Position numbers and translations under genes: made by a program. Positions 1-11,245 of a DNA stretch of 64,000 nucleotides are shown here, in pieces. The notes under the pieces are model-generated. The model ran no database searches and was not told the DNA's origin. It saw only the letters and a list, made by a program, of their open reading frames with translations. Within the stretch, counting starts at the first letter, position 1, and every line of letters begins with the position of its first letter. Source of the stretch: Harmothoe impar (lineage: Eukaryota; Annelida; Polychaeta; Phyllodocida; Polynoidae); assembly GCA_947462335.1 (NCBI GenBank), contig OX381705.1, positions 2,356,001-2,420,000 of the forward strand, given 5' to 3'.

Positions 1-340
1 CGCACATCCTATCCGCTCAATGGCCCTGTCTGCTCAATGCTATATCCAAACTGCCTATCTAGCACCCTGTCTGCTCAATGCCCCTGTCTGCTCAATGCTA
101 TATCCAAACTGCCTATCTCGCATCCTGTCTGCTCAATGCCCCTGTCTGATCAATGCTATATCCAAACTGCCTATCGCACATCCTATCCGCTCAATGGCCC
201 TGTCTGCTCAATGCTATATCCAAACTGCCTATCTAGCACCCTGTCTGCTCAATGCCCCTGTCTGCTCAATGCTATATCCAAACTGCCTATCTGGCCCCTG
301 TCCACTATGTGATCCTGTCTGCTCAATGGTAAACAGACCC
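1..340. repeat. 58-bp minisatellite, 3-unit higher-order form
   Basis: Tandem array with the word TATATCCAAACTGCCTATC recurring at 41, 99, 157, 215 and 273, an exact 58-bp period. The variant CGCACATCCTATCCGCTCAA at position 1 returns at 175, so three monomers form a 174-bp higher-order unit. Each monomer holds two CTGTCTGCTCAATG half-units. The array is cut by the window edge. The open frames across it are only repeat translations. Confidence 0.9.
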
Positions 341-769
341 CGCTGGCAGACTTGATAATTGTTCCTATTTTCACTTGGATACCATATATAAAGAACCCAA
401 AAACAGAATGATCTGAGCCATTTGAAGAAACCTACTTTTTTATAATTTCGCAGCTCAGACCTTGAGAGCCTTATGTAAACAAGAATAATATCTAATTAAA
501 GTATGAAACCCCCTCTGAGTGTCTAAAATGTGTTTGATAGTGTGCATGCCAGACACAATGGGAGTTCCCTAAAAAGATAATTTTCAAAGGTACCCCTAGA
601 CCAGCTCTTCACGAAAACGCAGATTTAAGTGAAAGTTAAAGTCCATTATATCTCATGTAAATCTTGAGTTGCAACTGATATAATAGAGTTTAATGATTCC
701 TATCAACCTCGGGTTGGATGGGATTTAAGGGCAATTTATTTCTCTTAAAGGTACGCTTGCAGGGGATTT
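341..769. other. gene-free, no feature seen
   Basis: Low-complexity-free AT-rich sequence between two minisatellites. No open frame, splice-like exon or inverted repeat that I can support. Confidence 0.5.
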
Positions 770-1062
770 AAGTTAATTAATACCCCAGGACAACCTCAGT
801 TACATTTAACTTAAATATTAATACTCCCCAGGACAACAGATATTTTCCTCTTAACTTTCATTAAACCCCAGGACAACCACGGTTATTCTCCACTTAAATC
901 CCATTAAACTCCAAGACATCCAGGGGTATTTTCAACTTAAATCCTATTAAACCTTAGGAAAACCAGAGATATTTTCTAAATTAAATCTCATTAAACCCGA
1001 GGACAACCAGGGGTATTTCTCACTTAAATGTCACTAAACCTCAGGAGAACCATGGATATTTG
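770..1062. repeat. degenerate ~44-bp tandem repeat
   Basis: About seven diverged units, each with a CCCCAGGACAACC-like core followed by a TATTTTC and CACTTAAATC(C)CATTAAA segment. Cores lie near 782, 827, 866, 908, 952, 997 and 1039. Divergence between units is high, so the array is old. Confidence 0.75.
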
Positions 1063-2934
1063 CCATCTCTTGGAATTGGGGGTATATTTTATCCAGGGGT
1101 TTAGGATTCCCTCATTTGAAGATAAATTATCAATTTAGATGCTTTGTAGTCAGGCAGCACTTCAGTAGGCAGGACGTAGGTACAGGCAGGAGGCAGGCAT
1201 GTGCAGGCAGGTCTTTACCCATGGTCAGACAGCAGTGGACTGAGGAGCTTACACTGCACCCCAATTATATAATGGGTGCACTGCTGGTCATGTGACCAGA
1301 ACGAGACTTGCTTCTGATTGGCTGAGGGATCAGTATTGCATTGACCACCATGCAATGCACATGGGGAGGCAGGGATATAACATTTTACCTTTATAATAAA
1401 CTCCGTGACAATTTGGGGTTATATCTAAATTATCCCCTCCCTGAAGTGATTTGTCCCTGAGGCAGAGCGCACATAATTATGCTATAATCAACAGCCCTGG
1501 CCCCTCCTAAAACCTATGAGGCTATATTATCGGCCTATATTCCTGTAGGCTTATATTATCTGCATAGATATGACTGCAATGATGGATTACAATATGGATC
1601 ACATGGTAAAGGAGCGTCCATTTATTAGTCACAGGGGGGGAGGGTGGTGGGTTGGGGGGGGGGAATTCTGACCCCGCTTGTTACTATGGTTCAAAGGGTC
1701 CCCTCCGCACAAAATCTCACCCCCCTGTAATTAATCAATGAACACTCCCTAAGTTGGGACAATGGGAGATCTCAAACCCTTCCAGTTACCCACGGCCACG
1801 AGCTACATCCGTAGCGTAGGACTAGGACGTAGCCTAGGCCCCGGTGATGTAGCTGACGCCCCAAACATTAAAACAATGTAGCCGCCTATTTTGTTGCCAT
1901 TCAAGTTATATAACGTATCCATTTCATTTTAAATCACAATGAGACATACTACTGGGAACAGGGTTTATCGCCACACCCCAATCGATACTATTTTCTTGTA
2001 TATTTCCTTGTATTTCACTTTTCTGTACTGAATTTCCACAAATAGACACATGGATGCATCGCCTTGTCACACTTTTCCCCAAACTCGATTCCAGCACCAC
2101 TAGGCGAAGCGTAGTGGCACTGGGACATGCCACAGATCACATCAGAATCACCACTGTATTCTACGCCATTTTATTTAATGAAACTGGTCAAATATGGGTT
2201 TGAAAAATCTGTGAATGTCTGTTGGTAGTAGGGAAATTTAGGCCACATGTATTCGGAGCCCATTAGGAAAGGGAGAGCTGGATTACTTTGGGACTCTTTC
2301 CTGGTCGTGTTCATACAAAGCCACACTTTGGTTGTTTATCAACATGGCACCGATCTGCATGCCTCCTTTTCAGTCGTATTTAGCTTATATAAAAGCCTGG
2401 TGCGATAGTAGAAACTAATGGGGATGGTCATCCTACTATATTTACATTCATCCCTGATCAATTAATCACATGACATTGCATGATGAATTTTATTTCAGTA
2501 AAAGTTTGAATTGCCATGTGCGCGGCCAATGTCAAGGTCCTTTTCACGCTGGTACTTTCTGTATGGCCCCAAACGTCAGAAACCAGCACATTATGATAAT
2601 CAGGGTGTCCCAGAGACACTCAGCCTGTCGGCTTCGCTGATGTCTTTGGGTACGAGTGTGACTTTTCCCCATACATCTACCTTCTTCATTAATTGTCACA
2701 CTCCGACCAAGACCTTCTATTGCCCCGCCCCCTTCGGCGTGACTAAATAGGGGTTGAATTTTCTATACTTGGATAGAACTGCAAACCTATAGGCCTACCT
2801 AGACCTAGCAGGACTAGATATGTTCATAATAAAAACCCACATAGTAGTGACATACACATGACATTGGGGAGCCGGATGGAGGGGCAAATTGATACACCTT
2901 AGGATGCCCTGGTGACCAGCGGAACCAATATTTT
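1063..2934. other. gene-free stretch with one G-rich tract
   Basis: No supported gene. A G-run cluster at 1636-1672 could form a quadruplex on the plus strand. A short open frame at 2511-2750 has no recognisable domain and no splice context, and I treat it as chance. Confidence 0.5.
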
Positions 2935-3025
2935 TGAGGCCGCAAAGAATATTTGTATTTATAAGAAATATATATTTCTAAATATAAATAATCTACCATG
3001 TCCGCTTAGGGGCTCCGTAGAAAAG
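2935..3025 (+). repeat. dispersed repeat A, copy 1
   Basis: Shares GGCCGCAAA, a TTTGTAAGAAATAxAT-like stretch and ACCATGTCCGCTTAGGGGCT with 6308-6395 in the same orientation. The pair looks roughly 80 percent similar by eye, so this is an interspersed repeat. Confidence 0.65.
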
Positions 3026-3845
3026 CCACCAACACTCATCTGGTAGGCCTACCAGCCTTTACAGCTTGGTAGAAGTTTAGATGAGTAGGTCTCAATATCA
3101 CATTTTGAATTTAGGAAATATCTAAGTCATATATGTCACTAAGATGTTACTATGAGAGTAATGTTTCTTAAAGCCCCAGTATCCAGGCCTCGTGTTTGGA
3201 CATGCTCGGATGACACTAGAGGGCATTGCCTTCACACCCTTGTGCCCCTCTCTCTTTGCCTACCTCCAATACTATGTACCTTATAAGGGCATAAGGACAT
3301 ATGGATTGCCCATTCAAACATGTTATTATAGCTATGACTGCAACGCCCACCTCCACGATGTAATAGACCCTTAGTCAAGAGTGTAACCGATAGATCACAG
3401 GGCCGGCTCTTACAGGCAAGCAAAGCTTCCACATGGTCAGGTAGCTGCACCATGGTATCGGGAGTGGAAATATAAATTATACACGTACTTGTATACATAT
3501 GTAGCTATACCTGACCCTTTAAAGCCCCACCATCCTTATATGTCGACAACACTTATAGGCTGTGGGGGGAGGGGCACTAGTAGTTGGGTAGTCTACACAA
3601 CTTTGAGTGCAGTGAGCAGTGAGGAGGTAATCATTGGTGATTGAGGTATCAAACACACCTAGTGCCCTGTGCTAGATGCAATCAGTATACTTGGTCAAAT
3701 ACAGGTACAGGTAAGGTGCTGTACCTCTATCCCGGGGGATGGGGGGCACTACATATATTTTGTATAGCCTACATATATGATTGTGGCTTGAAAGGGTACA
3801 TTTTCTACAAAATAGTCACAAGGCTCTATTCTCCCCCGAAATATA

Positions 3846-4066
3846 CTGTAAACCTCACGCATAGGCCGTGGCGAGTATGTAAGTCAGATTGCATATGCGG
3901 CTTATAGGATCAGCACAGAGGTGGGGTGTGGCTTATACATGAGTTTCTACTATCATGATACAGTAGAAAAGTCACTATAACAAGATCGCTGGTGCGGCTT
4001 ATAGGATCGCCCTAAAGTCAGGGTGTGGCTTAAACGCGAGTTAGGCTTATATGAGAGCTTTTACGG
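3846..4066. mobile_element. candidate MITE with TA flanks (CCGTAAAA-type ends)
   Basis: The right end reads GAGCTTTTACGG followed by TA. The left end reads TA then CTGTAAACCTC, an imperfect inverted match. The interior repeats TGCGGCTTATAGGATC twice (about 3897 and 3993) with GGGTGTGGCTTA after each. The ends resemble those of the better-preserved element at 45860-46280. TA flanks suggest a Tc1/mariner-type target, which is inference. Confidence 0.45.
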
Positions 4067-4559
4067 TACTAATATCTTAACAGATTTTCCCAAACATGGT
4101 AATTTTTATTCCTTTCATCCCCAAAGCTAGGGTCATTTGGCTGAAAATGCCCTAACAAAGATATGTTCTTGGGGTCAAAACTAGCCTATCTAGGGAAAGG
4201 GTTGCCGTATGCCCAGCTGTACACATATATTATGTAAAATAAAATAAAGAAAAAGTGCCCACCCCCCTCCCCTGGCAACTCTATAGAATCAGGCTGTAGA
4301 CAGCTGCATTGCATTAACCCTTTAAGGTCTGCACAGTGCTTTAATTCAACATGGGCACTGCCATGATGCAGTAACTCTCCAGGTCTGCATTCATGTATCA
4401 TGCCAACTCCACGGTTTTGATACAACCCCTTTTTGGGGGGGGGGCAGCCCTGGTGACTTGGGGATCCTCCAGAGAGTGCATAACTTATACTCCCCCCAGT
4501 ACAACCACCTTACTATTGCGACCACTTTCCGATAGTCTCAAGGGTGGTCGCAATAAAGG

Positions 4560-5035
4560 GAGTTGACTGTACTGGTACACTACCCATGCATTGTTCACAA
4601 AGTAGGGGTAAGAGAATGCATGGGTAGCTGAAACCCCTACTTTGTCCAGTAAGCATGGGTAGTGGCACATGTAACCAGACATTATTAAATAAACCTGGTT
4701 TTGGGGAGTTAATCCTGGTATAAGGGTACCACATACCCATGCATTGTAAAGAATGCATGGGTACTGGCACAGTACCCATGCATTATCAGCTATACTAGGA
4801 TTAAGTAGTACATGTACCCAGCCTTTGCTCTACCCCTACATTCTCTAGTTAATCCTGGCAGAAGGGACAAAAGCCAGGATTAACCCCCTTAAGCAGCTTA
4901 GCCCATGTTTTGGTCCCTTAACCTGGGTTTAGGGCCTTTAACCTGGATTAAGGTCTCTAAACCCTGGTTAAGGGAGTTAATCCTGGTATAAGGTCTCCGC
5001 ACCCGGGTTTAGGCCCCAAATCCCGGCTTTTTGAC
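4560..5035. repeat. degenerate short repeats, inverted and tandem
   Basis: 4560-4800 repeats ACCCATGCATT and its complement with CAAAGTAGGGGT in both orientations. 4690-5035 carries diverged 25-28-bp units of the TTAATCCTGGTATAAGG and TAACCTGGGTTTAGGG type. No coding sense. Confidence 0.6.
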
Positions 5036-5210
5036 AACTAGTCTATGGTGCTACCCACAGTAGATTATGGCCAGCTTATCTATGGTGCAGGTAGCAAGCT
5101 TTATCTGTTAAAAAGCATTAAAGTATTTTTCAATAAGTCAAAGTAGCATCAACTGAAGCAAAATGGCCGTGTCACTGTTTCGATTTTTATGTATATAGAA
5201 TGTACTAGAG

Positions 5211-5545
5211 CCTGGTTGGACTTGAGGGGGCTGGACGTGAGGGAGTGGGTTGGACGTGAGGGGGTGGACGTGAGGGAGTGGGTTGGACGTGAGGGAGTGG
5301 GTTGGACGTGAGGGGGCTGGACGTGAGGGAGTGGGTTGGACGTGAGGGGGTGGACGTGAGGGAGTGGGTTGGACGTGAGGGAGTGGGTTGGACGTGAGGG
5401 GGGAAGACGTGAGGGGGGGGGGGTGGACGTGAGGGGGGGGTGGACGTGAGGGGGGGTGGACGTGAGGGGGGGGGGGGTTAGACGTGAGAGGGGTGGGTTG
5501 GACGTGAGGATCAGGTAGTGGACGTGAGGAGGAGGTAGTGGATGC
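5211..5545. repeat. G-rich minisatellite (GGACGTGAGGGAGTGGGTT units)
   Basis: Roughly 19-bp units with long G runs, especially 5395-5490. The minus-strand frame across it encodes only Pro/His/Ser-rich repeat peptide and is not taken as a gene. The plus strand is a strong quadruplex candidate. Confidence 0.85.
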
Positions 5546-5627
5546 GAGAATGTGGATCCAGAATGATTTGTTAGAGATAGTGAGTTGTGGACGTATGACA
5601 GGGGTTGGACGTATGACAGGTTGTGGC

Positions 5628-5765
5628 CTATAGACAGTGGGCCTATGGCCAGGGTGCCAAAAGACCGGGGGCCTGAGATCCGGAGGGCCTGAAGGCAGGG
5701 GGCCGGTTATCAGTGTGCCTATTAAAAGGGGGCCTAAAATCAAAGTGCCTAAAGTCCGTGTACAT
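5628..5765. repeat. degenerate ~23-bp tandem repeat
   Basis: Five or six diverged units around GGGGGCCTGAGATC, GGGCCTGAAGGC, GGGGGCCTAAAATC and similar, next to the G-rich minisatellite. Confidence 0.6.
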
Positions 5766-6307
5766 ATCCCCTCAGTTTCATTTACTATGTGTGAACAAGA
5801 TTCCCAGGGAAAGGGTATGTTTTTGGGCCCTAGGGTGGCTCTAGTCTAGTCTAGCTGTCCTATAAAGGTAGGACCCGGGAGGTAGGGCCGGGGGTAGGGC
5901 CTAGCCATTTCAATTGTCCGATAACAACCCTGGCCCGTACCCCAACCAGATGCCCCCCTACCGCCCCCCTGTGGCCAGTGGCGCCAGTCCCTGGCTTTTG
6001 GTTTCGTTTTGGTTTTGTCAAATGTAGGAATAACTCCCGTGTCTTTTATCTGGTAAATTGTAGATCTACTGGTACTTATTCAATAGCAGAATCTCCGTTC
6101 GAAGACGGAATCATAACCACAGACGTAACGTAGTCTGGCAGATGCCCCGGGGCAGATGCCGCCCGTGGAATCTGCATGTAGATAGTACCGGTACTACACT
6201 AAGATGTAGGCCAGCATGTAGGCCTATCAATTTGCTGCCCCTACTAAGATATATCAATTTGATGCGGCTACTAGAATGTAGGCGTATTACCTTGCTCGTT
6301 AAGTTTG

Positions 6308-6395
6308 CGGCCGCAAAATTATATTTGTTTTTGTAAGAAATACATTTTTTTTAAAAATCGACCATGTCCGCTTAGGGGCTTCGTAGGCCCACTAA
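6308..6395 (+). repeat. dispersed repeat A, copy 2
   Basis: Second copy of the repeat at 2935-3025, including ACCATGTCCGCTTAGGGGCT. Confidence 0.65.
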
Positions 6396-6941
6396 AATCC
6401 TTCATAATTGTGTGAAAGACAATTTATTTTTGGCCTCAGTATAGCTTGCATTTATGTGAAAATATATAAATGCATGTTTGGGGCCCAACTTCTCCCTATG
6501 TCGCAAAGATCACCCTCTCCGGCTTCCAGACTATCCTGTTTCATCACTATTTTGGGGTTTGATAGCTCTAGTAGTAGAAGCTCAGGTTGACTGCAAATTC
6601 ATGAATAGGTATTTTTTTGCCCCCAACGCGAAACTGTGTAGTCTTAAACATAATGGACATAATGACGTTCACAGCAGGCCTATTATCTGCACTGAGTCGT
6701 CCACTATTAAAGTTAACGTCATGGTGAATCAGATCTATTAATAGAACACCCAAAGATCGTCAACAAGTGGCGTGGGAACGGCCTGCACGTGGCCTGTCTC
6801 GCCCTTTCTGTGTCAATGTTCACATACCGGTGGCGGGAACAAGTTCCCGCAATTTAGAGGCATTGAAACCTCGTGAAATAGGCCTTCCTGATATGTACTA
6901 TTCATGGATATCTAACTAAACGGGTAAATAGGCCTACCCGG

Positions 6942-7078
6942 TAAACAAAAAACGTTATGCAACATTTTATAACGTTCTATAACGTTAAATAACGTTTCTC
7001 TAAGGCTCCTTACTATTGTATAACGTTATATGAAGTTTTATAACTTTATTTTGACGTAAAATAACGTTTTTTGTTAGC
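6942..7078. mobile_element. short MITE, ACGTT-rich family, copy 1
   Basis: About 137 bp with imperfect inverted ends (GTAAACAAAAAACGTTAT at left, ATAACGTTTTTTGTTAGC at right) and many AACGTTAT words inside. A reverse-oriented copy lies at 17052-17178 and shares the internal TAGTAAGGAG word and the AGCTAACAA end, so it is a dispersed family. Confidence 0.7.
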
Positions 7079-8095
7079 TGGGTACCTAACCGTTAGGTAG
7101 GCCCATTTACCCATCCCCCACTCCACCCCAGCCCCTCAATTTGAACAATCAACATTTCAAGTGGTATTTTTTAGATCGTCACTTTCATCCCCCCCCCCCT
7201 TTCATCCCTGTTACTAACAGTGTTAGGCCTATACCGTTATACACAATGGCAGCCGGGGGGGGGGGGGGAGGGGGTAGATTCAAGAGAAATTAACCAGGTT
7301 GTTCACGTAAAACATACTTCGACGTCTATCTATTCCATCCACTCTCACGTTAATTACTGATCTTAAGATGTATTAATTACTTGGGGAAATGGCTGACACT
7401 GAGAACAAAAACACACCACAGCGAATATGAACTTGTAGGCCTAATACACCCCTAAAATCAAGAATACGAATATAAATGAGTTTTATCTTTAGAAAAACAA
7501 AATGTGTTGACATAAGTGGTAGAATAAACTTGCATGGTACCCCCCCCCCCCCCTTACGACCGCATAGGCCTAGAATATTTGGCTAACTCCTTCACATCCT
7601 GAATCCGCAACGTGTAGGCCTAAGACTGACGTGAATAAAACGTGACTGTCAGGTCCTAAACGACCTCACGACCAGACATGAATTGACATCGCAAACATAG
7701 GCCTAATATTTCTTCGGGGTCAAATTCACATTTTTCTCATGTAGCCTAGGCCTAGGCCTATAGAATCTTAGTGTGTGGTCGCTGGGCACTGCATGGTCCT
7801 GTGCTTGAAGAGTTGACCCGGCACTCTCGTGTGGACGGTCGAGAAGTCCCCGGCCGTTATTGAATGCTTGATTGGGGAAGGCTACTTCAAGTAGTGTGTA
7901 GCAAAGCCTACATGCGGCCTTTTTTTACCTCCGCATCATGCAGAAATGACATACATTGTACCCCCCGCTACGGCTGCATTTGGAGACAAAAATGTATTAC
8001 ATGTATACGGACATTCTTTACCTCCCCATGTTGAATAGAAACGATTTATTTCAGTATATGAATGTGGAGCTGCGCATTCGAATGCGTCCCATTAA
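7079..8095. other. gene-free stretch
   Basis: Homopolymer C and G tracts (about 7191, 7255 and 7540) and many TAGGCCTA-type words. No gene or element boundary seen. Confidence 0.5.
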
Positions 8096-8281
8096 TTAAT
8101 AGATGGTCACATTGAGCAGTCAAGGGCATTGGGCGGGCAGGGTCAGCTATAGGATGATTGGATGATTATAAAGCATTGGGCGGGCAAGGACATTGAGCAG
8201 TCACACTCAATGTGTGCTTTGTCCTCTCAATACCTACTGAACGCCTACGGCGTTAATCACTCAATGCTCTATTGAGAGGAT
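8096..8281. repeat. repeat and hairpin at the broken end of the retrotransposon
   Basis: CATTGAGCAGTCA and GCATTGGGCGGGCA each occur twice. A hairpin with arms CCTCTCAATA (about 8222) and TATTGAGAGG (about 8271-8280) abuts the truncated pol frame. The last few pol codons and the pol stop (8261-8263) fall in this hairpin, so it marks the junction where retrotransposon homology ends. Confidence 0.6.
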
Positions 8282-11245
8282 ATGGTAGGATCGACTGCTC
8301 AGAGAAGCTGGCAAGACTATCTGTAGCCTTCTTCTGGCTTTGCCCTGAAGAGTTTTCCATCTACACAATAGGCCGTCTCGCACTACCAACTGCGACCATT
8401 GGCCCACCAAGTTCCTTACTTCCACACATTCTAATGACAGAGCAGGTCTGACGGGACGAGCAGCTCTCTCCAGGATCAGATTCCGTATCATATTGATACC
8501 ATCGTCCTCCTGCTGAGCTTCAAGTATGGACTCCGCCGACCAAAACACCAAGTTCTCTTCCCAGGCCGGATCAAAATTCATTATTGGCGCCACCAACGCG
8601 TTATGTATGCCACAGTCTTCACAGTCCATTCTTGCACATCTTCGGATTGGTCTCCTAGACAAACAATCCGCATTCACGTGCTTTACTCCGCTCCGATGCT
8701 GAATCTGGGTATTCTCTATCCCTAATTCAGACAACGCGGAGATCCATCTGCCCATCATCCCATCTGCCTCCTTGAAATTAAGGAGCCATCTCAAGGATGA
8801 ATGGTCCGTTCGTAGAATAAAATTCCCACCATACAAATAATGGCGGAATTTCTTTGTGTATACTACTATGGCCAACAACTCTCTCTTGGTGGTACAATAA
8901 TTGCGTTGAGTTTTACTCAAGCTGTTGCTAGCAAATGCCAAGGGCACTTCCCTACCCTCCTGCACTTGGGATAAGACAGCGCCTATGCTATCGTTGCTAG
9001 CGTCGGTGTCCAGGATGAACTGATCACCCTCAGTAGGATAGCTCAGCACAGGAGTTACCGTGAATAACTCCTTCAGCTTCTGAAAAGCCTGTCCAGCTAA
9101 TTCTGTCCAAATAAACGGAGGTAGCTTCGACATTCCCTTCCTTTTTCCTACTACCAGCGCCTGTAATGGAGCCGACACCTCAGCAAATCCGGGAATGAAA
9201 TCGCGGTAGTATGAGCAAAAACCCAAAAATGACCTCACTTCTTTCTGGTCTTTTGGCGTTGCCCAATTAGCTACAGCCTCTAATTTCCCTGGATCCGCCG
9301 AAATACCTGTGCCACTGACTATTCGGCCCAGATATTCCACTGATTGCCTGAAGAACTTGCATTTCTTAGCTTTCAGTCTAAGGTTGTAGGATCTCAGTCG
9401 ATCCATCACCTTGTTCAAATTCGATAGACACTCCTCCCGAGTTTTCCCGAAAACTATGATGTCGTCTAGATAAACTAGACAGTTTTTCCACAACAATCCC
9501 CTTAGCATTGTCTCCATCATATTCTCGAAAGTAGCCGGAGCATTGCATAAGCCAAATGGCATTACATTGAACTCGAACAACCCCCTGTGGGTTGTGAATG
9601 CTGTCTTTTCCTTATCCTCTGGGTGCATCCCAATCTGCCAGTACCCTGACTGGAGATCTAAGGTACTAAACCAGTGATTACCTCCCAAGGAATCCAGACT
9701 TTCGTCAATGCGTGGCAAGGGGTAGGCATTCTTCCTCGTAATCCCATTTAGTCTCCTGTAATCTATACAGAACCGACAGGTGCCATCCTTTTTGGTAACC
9801 ATTACCACCAGACTAGCCCATGGACTATCTGAGGGCCTTATTATCCCTTCCCCTAACATCTTGTCCACCTCATCCTCCAATGCCTGCTTCTTAGACAACG
9901 GGAGGCGCCGGTATGGCAAGCGCAATGGTGGGCTAGAACCGGTGTCTATCCGATGAGTTACTCGGTCAGTTCTACCCAATTGCTCCCCTGGAGCGGAGAA
10001 CAAGTCTGCATTCTCGCATAATAGCTGAGCCAGACTCTGTTTGTCCTCTTCCGTCTCCAAGTGGCTATCTGTCACTAACGGTAAAAGATGCAGTGGCAAT
10101 CCATATCCTTCCTTCCTATCCTGCTCCCCAGTGTCTTGCAATACCACTGGCATAGCGGATGGATCCAAAGCTCCTATTTCCACTGCTCTCTTTACTGCTA
10201 ACTCTACTTCTGGTGAGTCAGCTCTTCCTACCACGTCAGCATATGTTACGTCCCCAAAGGTCGTCCCTTTTTCCAGGTACACATCCTGAAAAGTCATATT
10301 ACTGACTGGTACTACTGTTCGTCTTGAACTCTGCACTAAGGCACTGGTGGAAACCAACCCCAGCTTACTCAAATGCTGCTGATTCGGTTCCACCACCCCC
10401 ATGCGGTCAAATTCCATTTCCCGGCAGTATACAACTACATTGCACACATGGCGGGGAGGAATTCGTACTGTCTGAGAGACAGACGAGACGCCTGAAATCC
10501 GGCGGAGTACACACTGGACCTTCATCTCTTGTGGATACCGAAGAGTGAGTTCCCCTGTCACACTATCCAATACCGCTCCATACAGAGAACAAAAATCTAC
10601 TCCCAAGATTCCCTCATCCGTCAATTCAGCTACAGTTGTTGAAACAACAAATGAATGTTGATTCACCCAAAAGGGTATCACCTGTCTGCCATGTGTCCGC
10701 ATATGAGACCCATCAGCACTTCTGACCGACCCAGACCCCACAGGGTTAGTCGACAGACCTGCGAGCTTCTTGAAGAAATGGTGACCCATCATGGAGTGAC
10801 TAGCTCCAGTATCGATCAGAAATTCCCCCGAGCAGCCCTGAATCTGCACAGGCAAGTACCATCTCTTCCCTTGTAAAGGAGAAGGTTGCAAGGCAAATCT
10901 CTGGATTCCAGCTTCACCGCCCAAGTCATATCCCCTCGAGTTGAGAAACTTAACTATAGGATCATCGGGTTTGAGTCGCGAAGCACAAAACCTTTCTACT
11001 TCTTCCGCCAACTCAATTCTGCGGACAGTGTCCAGATGAGCTAAATCTTCAACACCTTTCTCGTCCGTTCCCTGGGGCCCATCTCCACCTGGCGGATCAG
11101 ACTCAGGTGCGGCTAACCCCAGCGGTTCCCATGAAATGGAATCTTTTGATTCTCCCCTGATAGTACCTTTGACAATCACAGGTGGGGTTGTTATCTTGTC
11201 ATCGACAACAACCCCTGTTAGTTTTCCGTCGGTGGTGGGCTTTGG
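8261..11245 (-). CDS. pol: retrotransposon Pol: protease, reverse transcriptase, RNase H; integrase missing
   Basis: Pol polyprotein of the LTR element. The frame opens after a TGA at 11246-11248, overlaps the end of gag by 28 nt in the -1 frame, and has no ATG near its start. A GTG at 11179 is the first start-like codon. Counting from that codon: an aspartic protease has its active-site DTGA at 123-126 and a flap/ILG region near 191; the RT has VTKKDGTCRFCIDYRRLN from 461 and the YLDD catalytic box at 570-573; RNase H has DTDAS at 724, the Glu of KREL near 767 and Asp in RTDHSS at 792. A pre-integrase linker around 925-960 is the last recognisable part. The final residues come from the junction hairpin. 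Integrase zinc-binding and catalytic domains are absent, so this copy cannot integrate by itself. The translated frame has about 972 residues from the GTG. Confidence 0.93.
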   Translation of the reverse strand, partial: PKPTTDGKLTGVVVDDKITTPPVIVKGTIRGESKDSISWEPLGLAAPESDPPGGDGPQGTDEKGVEDLAHLDTVRRIELAEEVERFCASRLKPDDPIVKFLNSRGYDLGGEAGIQRFALQPSPLQGKRWYLPVQIQGCSGEFLIDTGASHSMMGHHFFKKLAGLSTNPVGSGSVRSADGSHMRTHGRQVIPFWVNQHSFVVSTTVAELTDEGILGVDFCSLYGAVLDSVTGELTLRYPQEMKVQCVLRRISGVSSVSQTVRIPPRHVCNVVVYCREMEFDRMGVVEPNQQHLSKLGLVSTSALVQSSRRTVVPVSNMTFQDVYLEKGTTFGDVTYADVVGRADSPEVELAVKRAVEIGALDPSAMPVVLQDTGEQDRKEGYGLPLHLLPLVTDSHLETEEDKQSLAQLLCENADLFSAPGEQLGRTDRVTHRIDTGSSPPLRLPYRRLPLSKKQALEDEVDKMLGEGIIRPSDSPWASLVVMVTKKDGTCRFCIDYRRLNGITRKNAYPLPRIDESLDSLGGNHWFSTLDLQSGYWQIGMHPEDKEKTAFTTHRGLFEFNVMPFGLCNAPATFENMMETMLRGLLWKNCLVYLDDIIVFGKTREECLSNLNKVMDRLRSYNLRLKAKKCKFFRQSVEYLGRIVSGTGISADPGKLEAVANWATPKDQKEVRSFLGFCSYYRDFIPGFAEVSAPLQALVVGKRKGMSKLPPFIWTELAGQAFQKLKELFTVTPVLSYPTEGDQFILDTDASNDSIGAVLSQVQEGREVPLAFASNSLSKTQRNYCTTKRELLAIVVYTKKFRHYLYGGNFILRTDHSSLRWLLNFKEADGMMGRWISALSELGIENTQIQHRSGVKHVNADCLSRRPIRRCARMDCEDCGIHNALVAPIMNFDPAWEENLVFWSAESILEAQQEDDGINMIRNLILERAARPVRPALSLECVEVRNLVGQWSQLVVRDGLLCRWKTLQGKARRRLQIVLPASLSSRSYHILSIEH
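11218..11245 (-). promoter_or_regulatory. gag-pol overlap, possible -1 frameshift site
   Basis: Pol is in the -1 frame relative to gag and is open through the gag stop. The gag-frame bases just before its TAA read G GAA AAC. The A-site codon AAC can re-pair as AAA, as in known -1 slippery sites, but the P-site half (GAA to GGA) is not canonical. Inference from frame geometry only. Confidence 0.45.

Noticed and set aside
1..340. CRISPR-like array
   Set aside because: The repeats are contiguous 58-bp units with no unique spacers, in a eukaryotic context; it is a minisatellite. The same holds for 18551-18850.
5138..5743. 201-codon minus-strand frame, Pro/His/Ser-rich
   Set aside because: It is the translation of the G-rich minisatellite; no domain, and residue pattern follows the repeat period.
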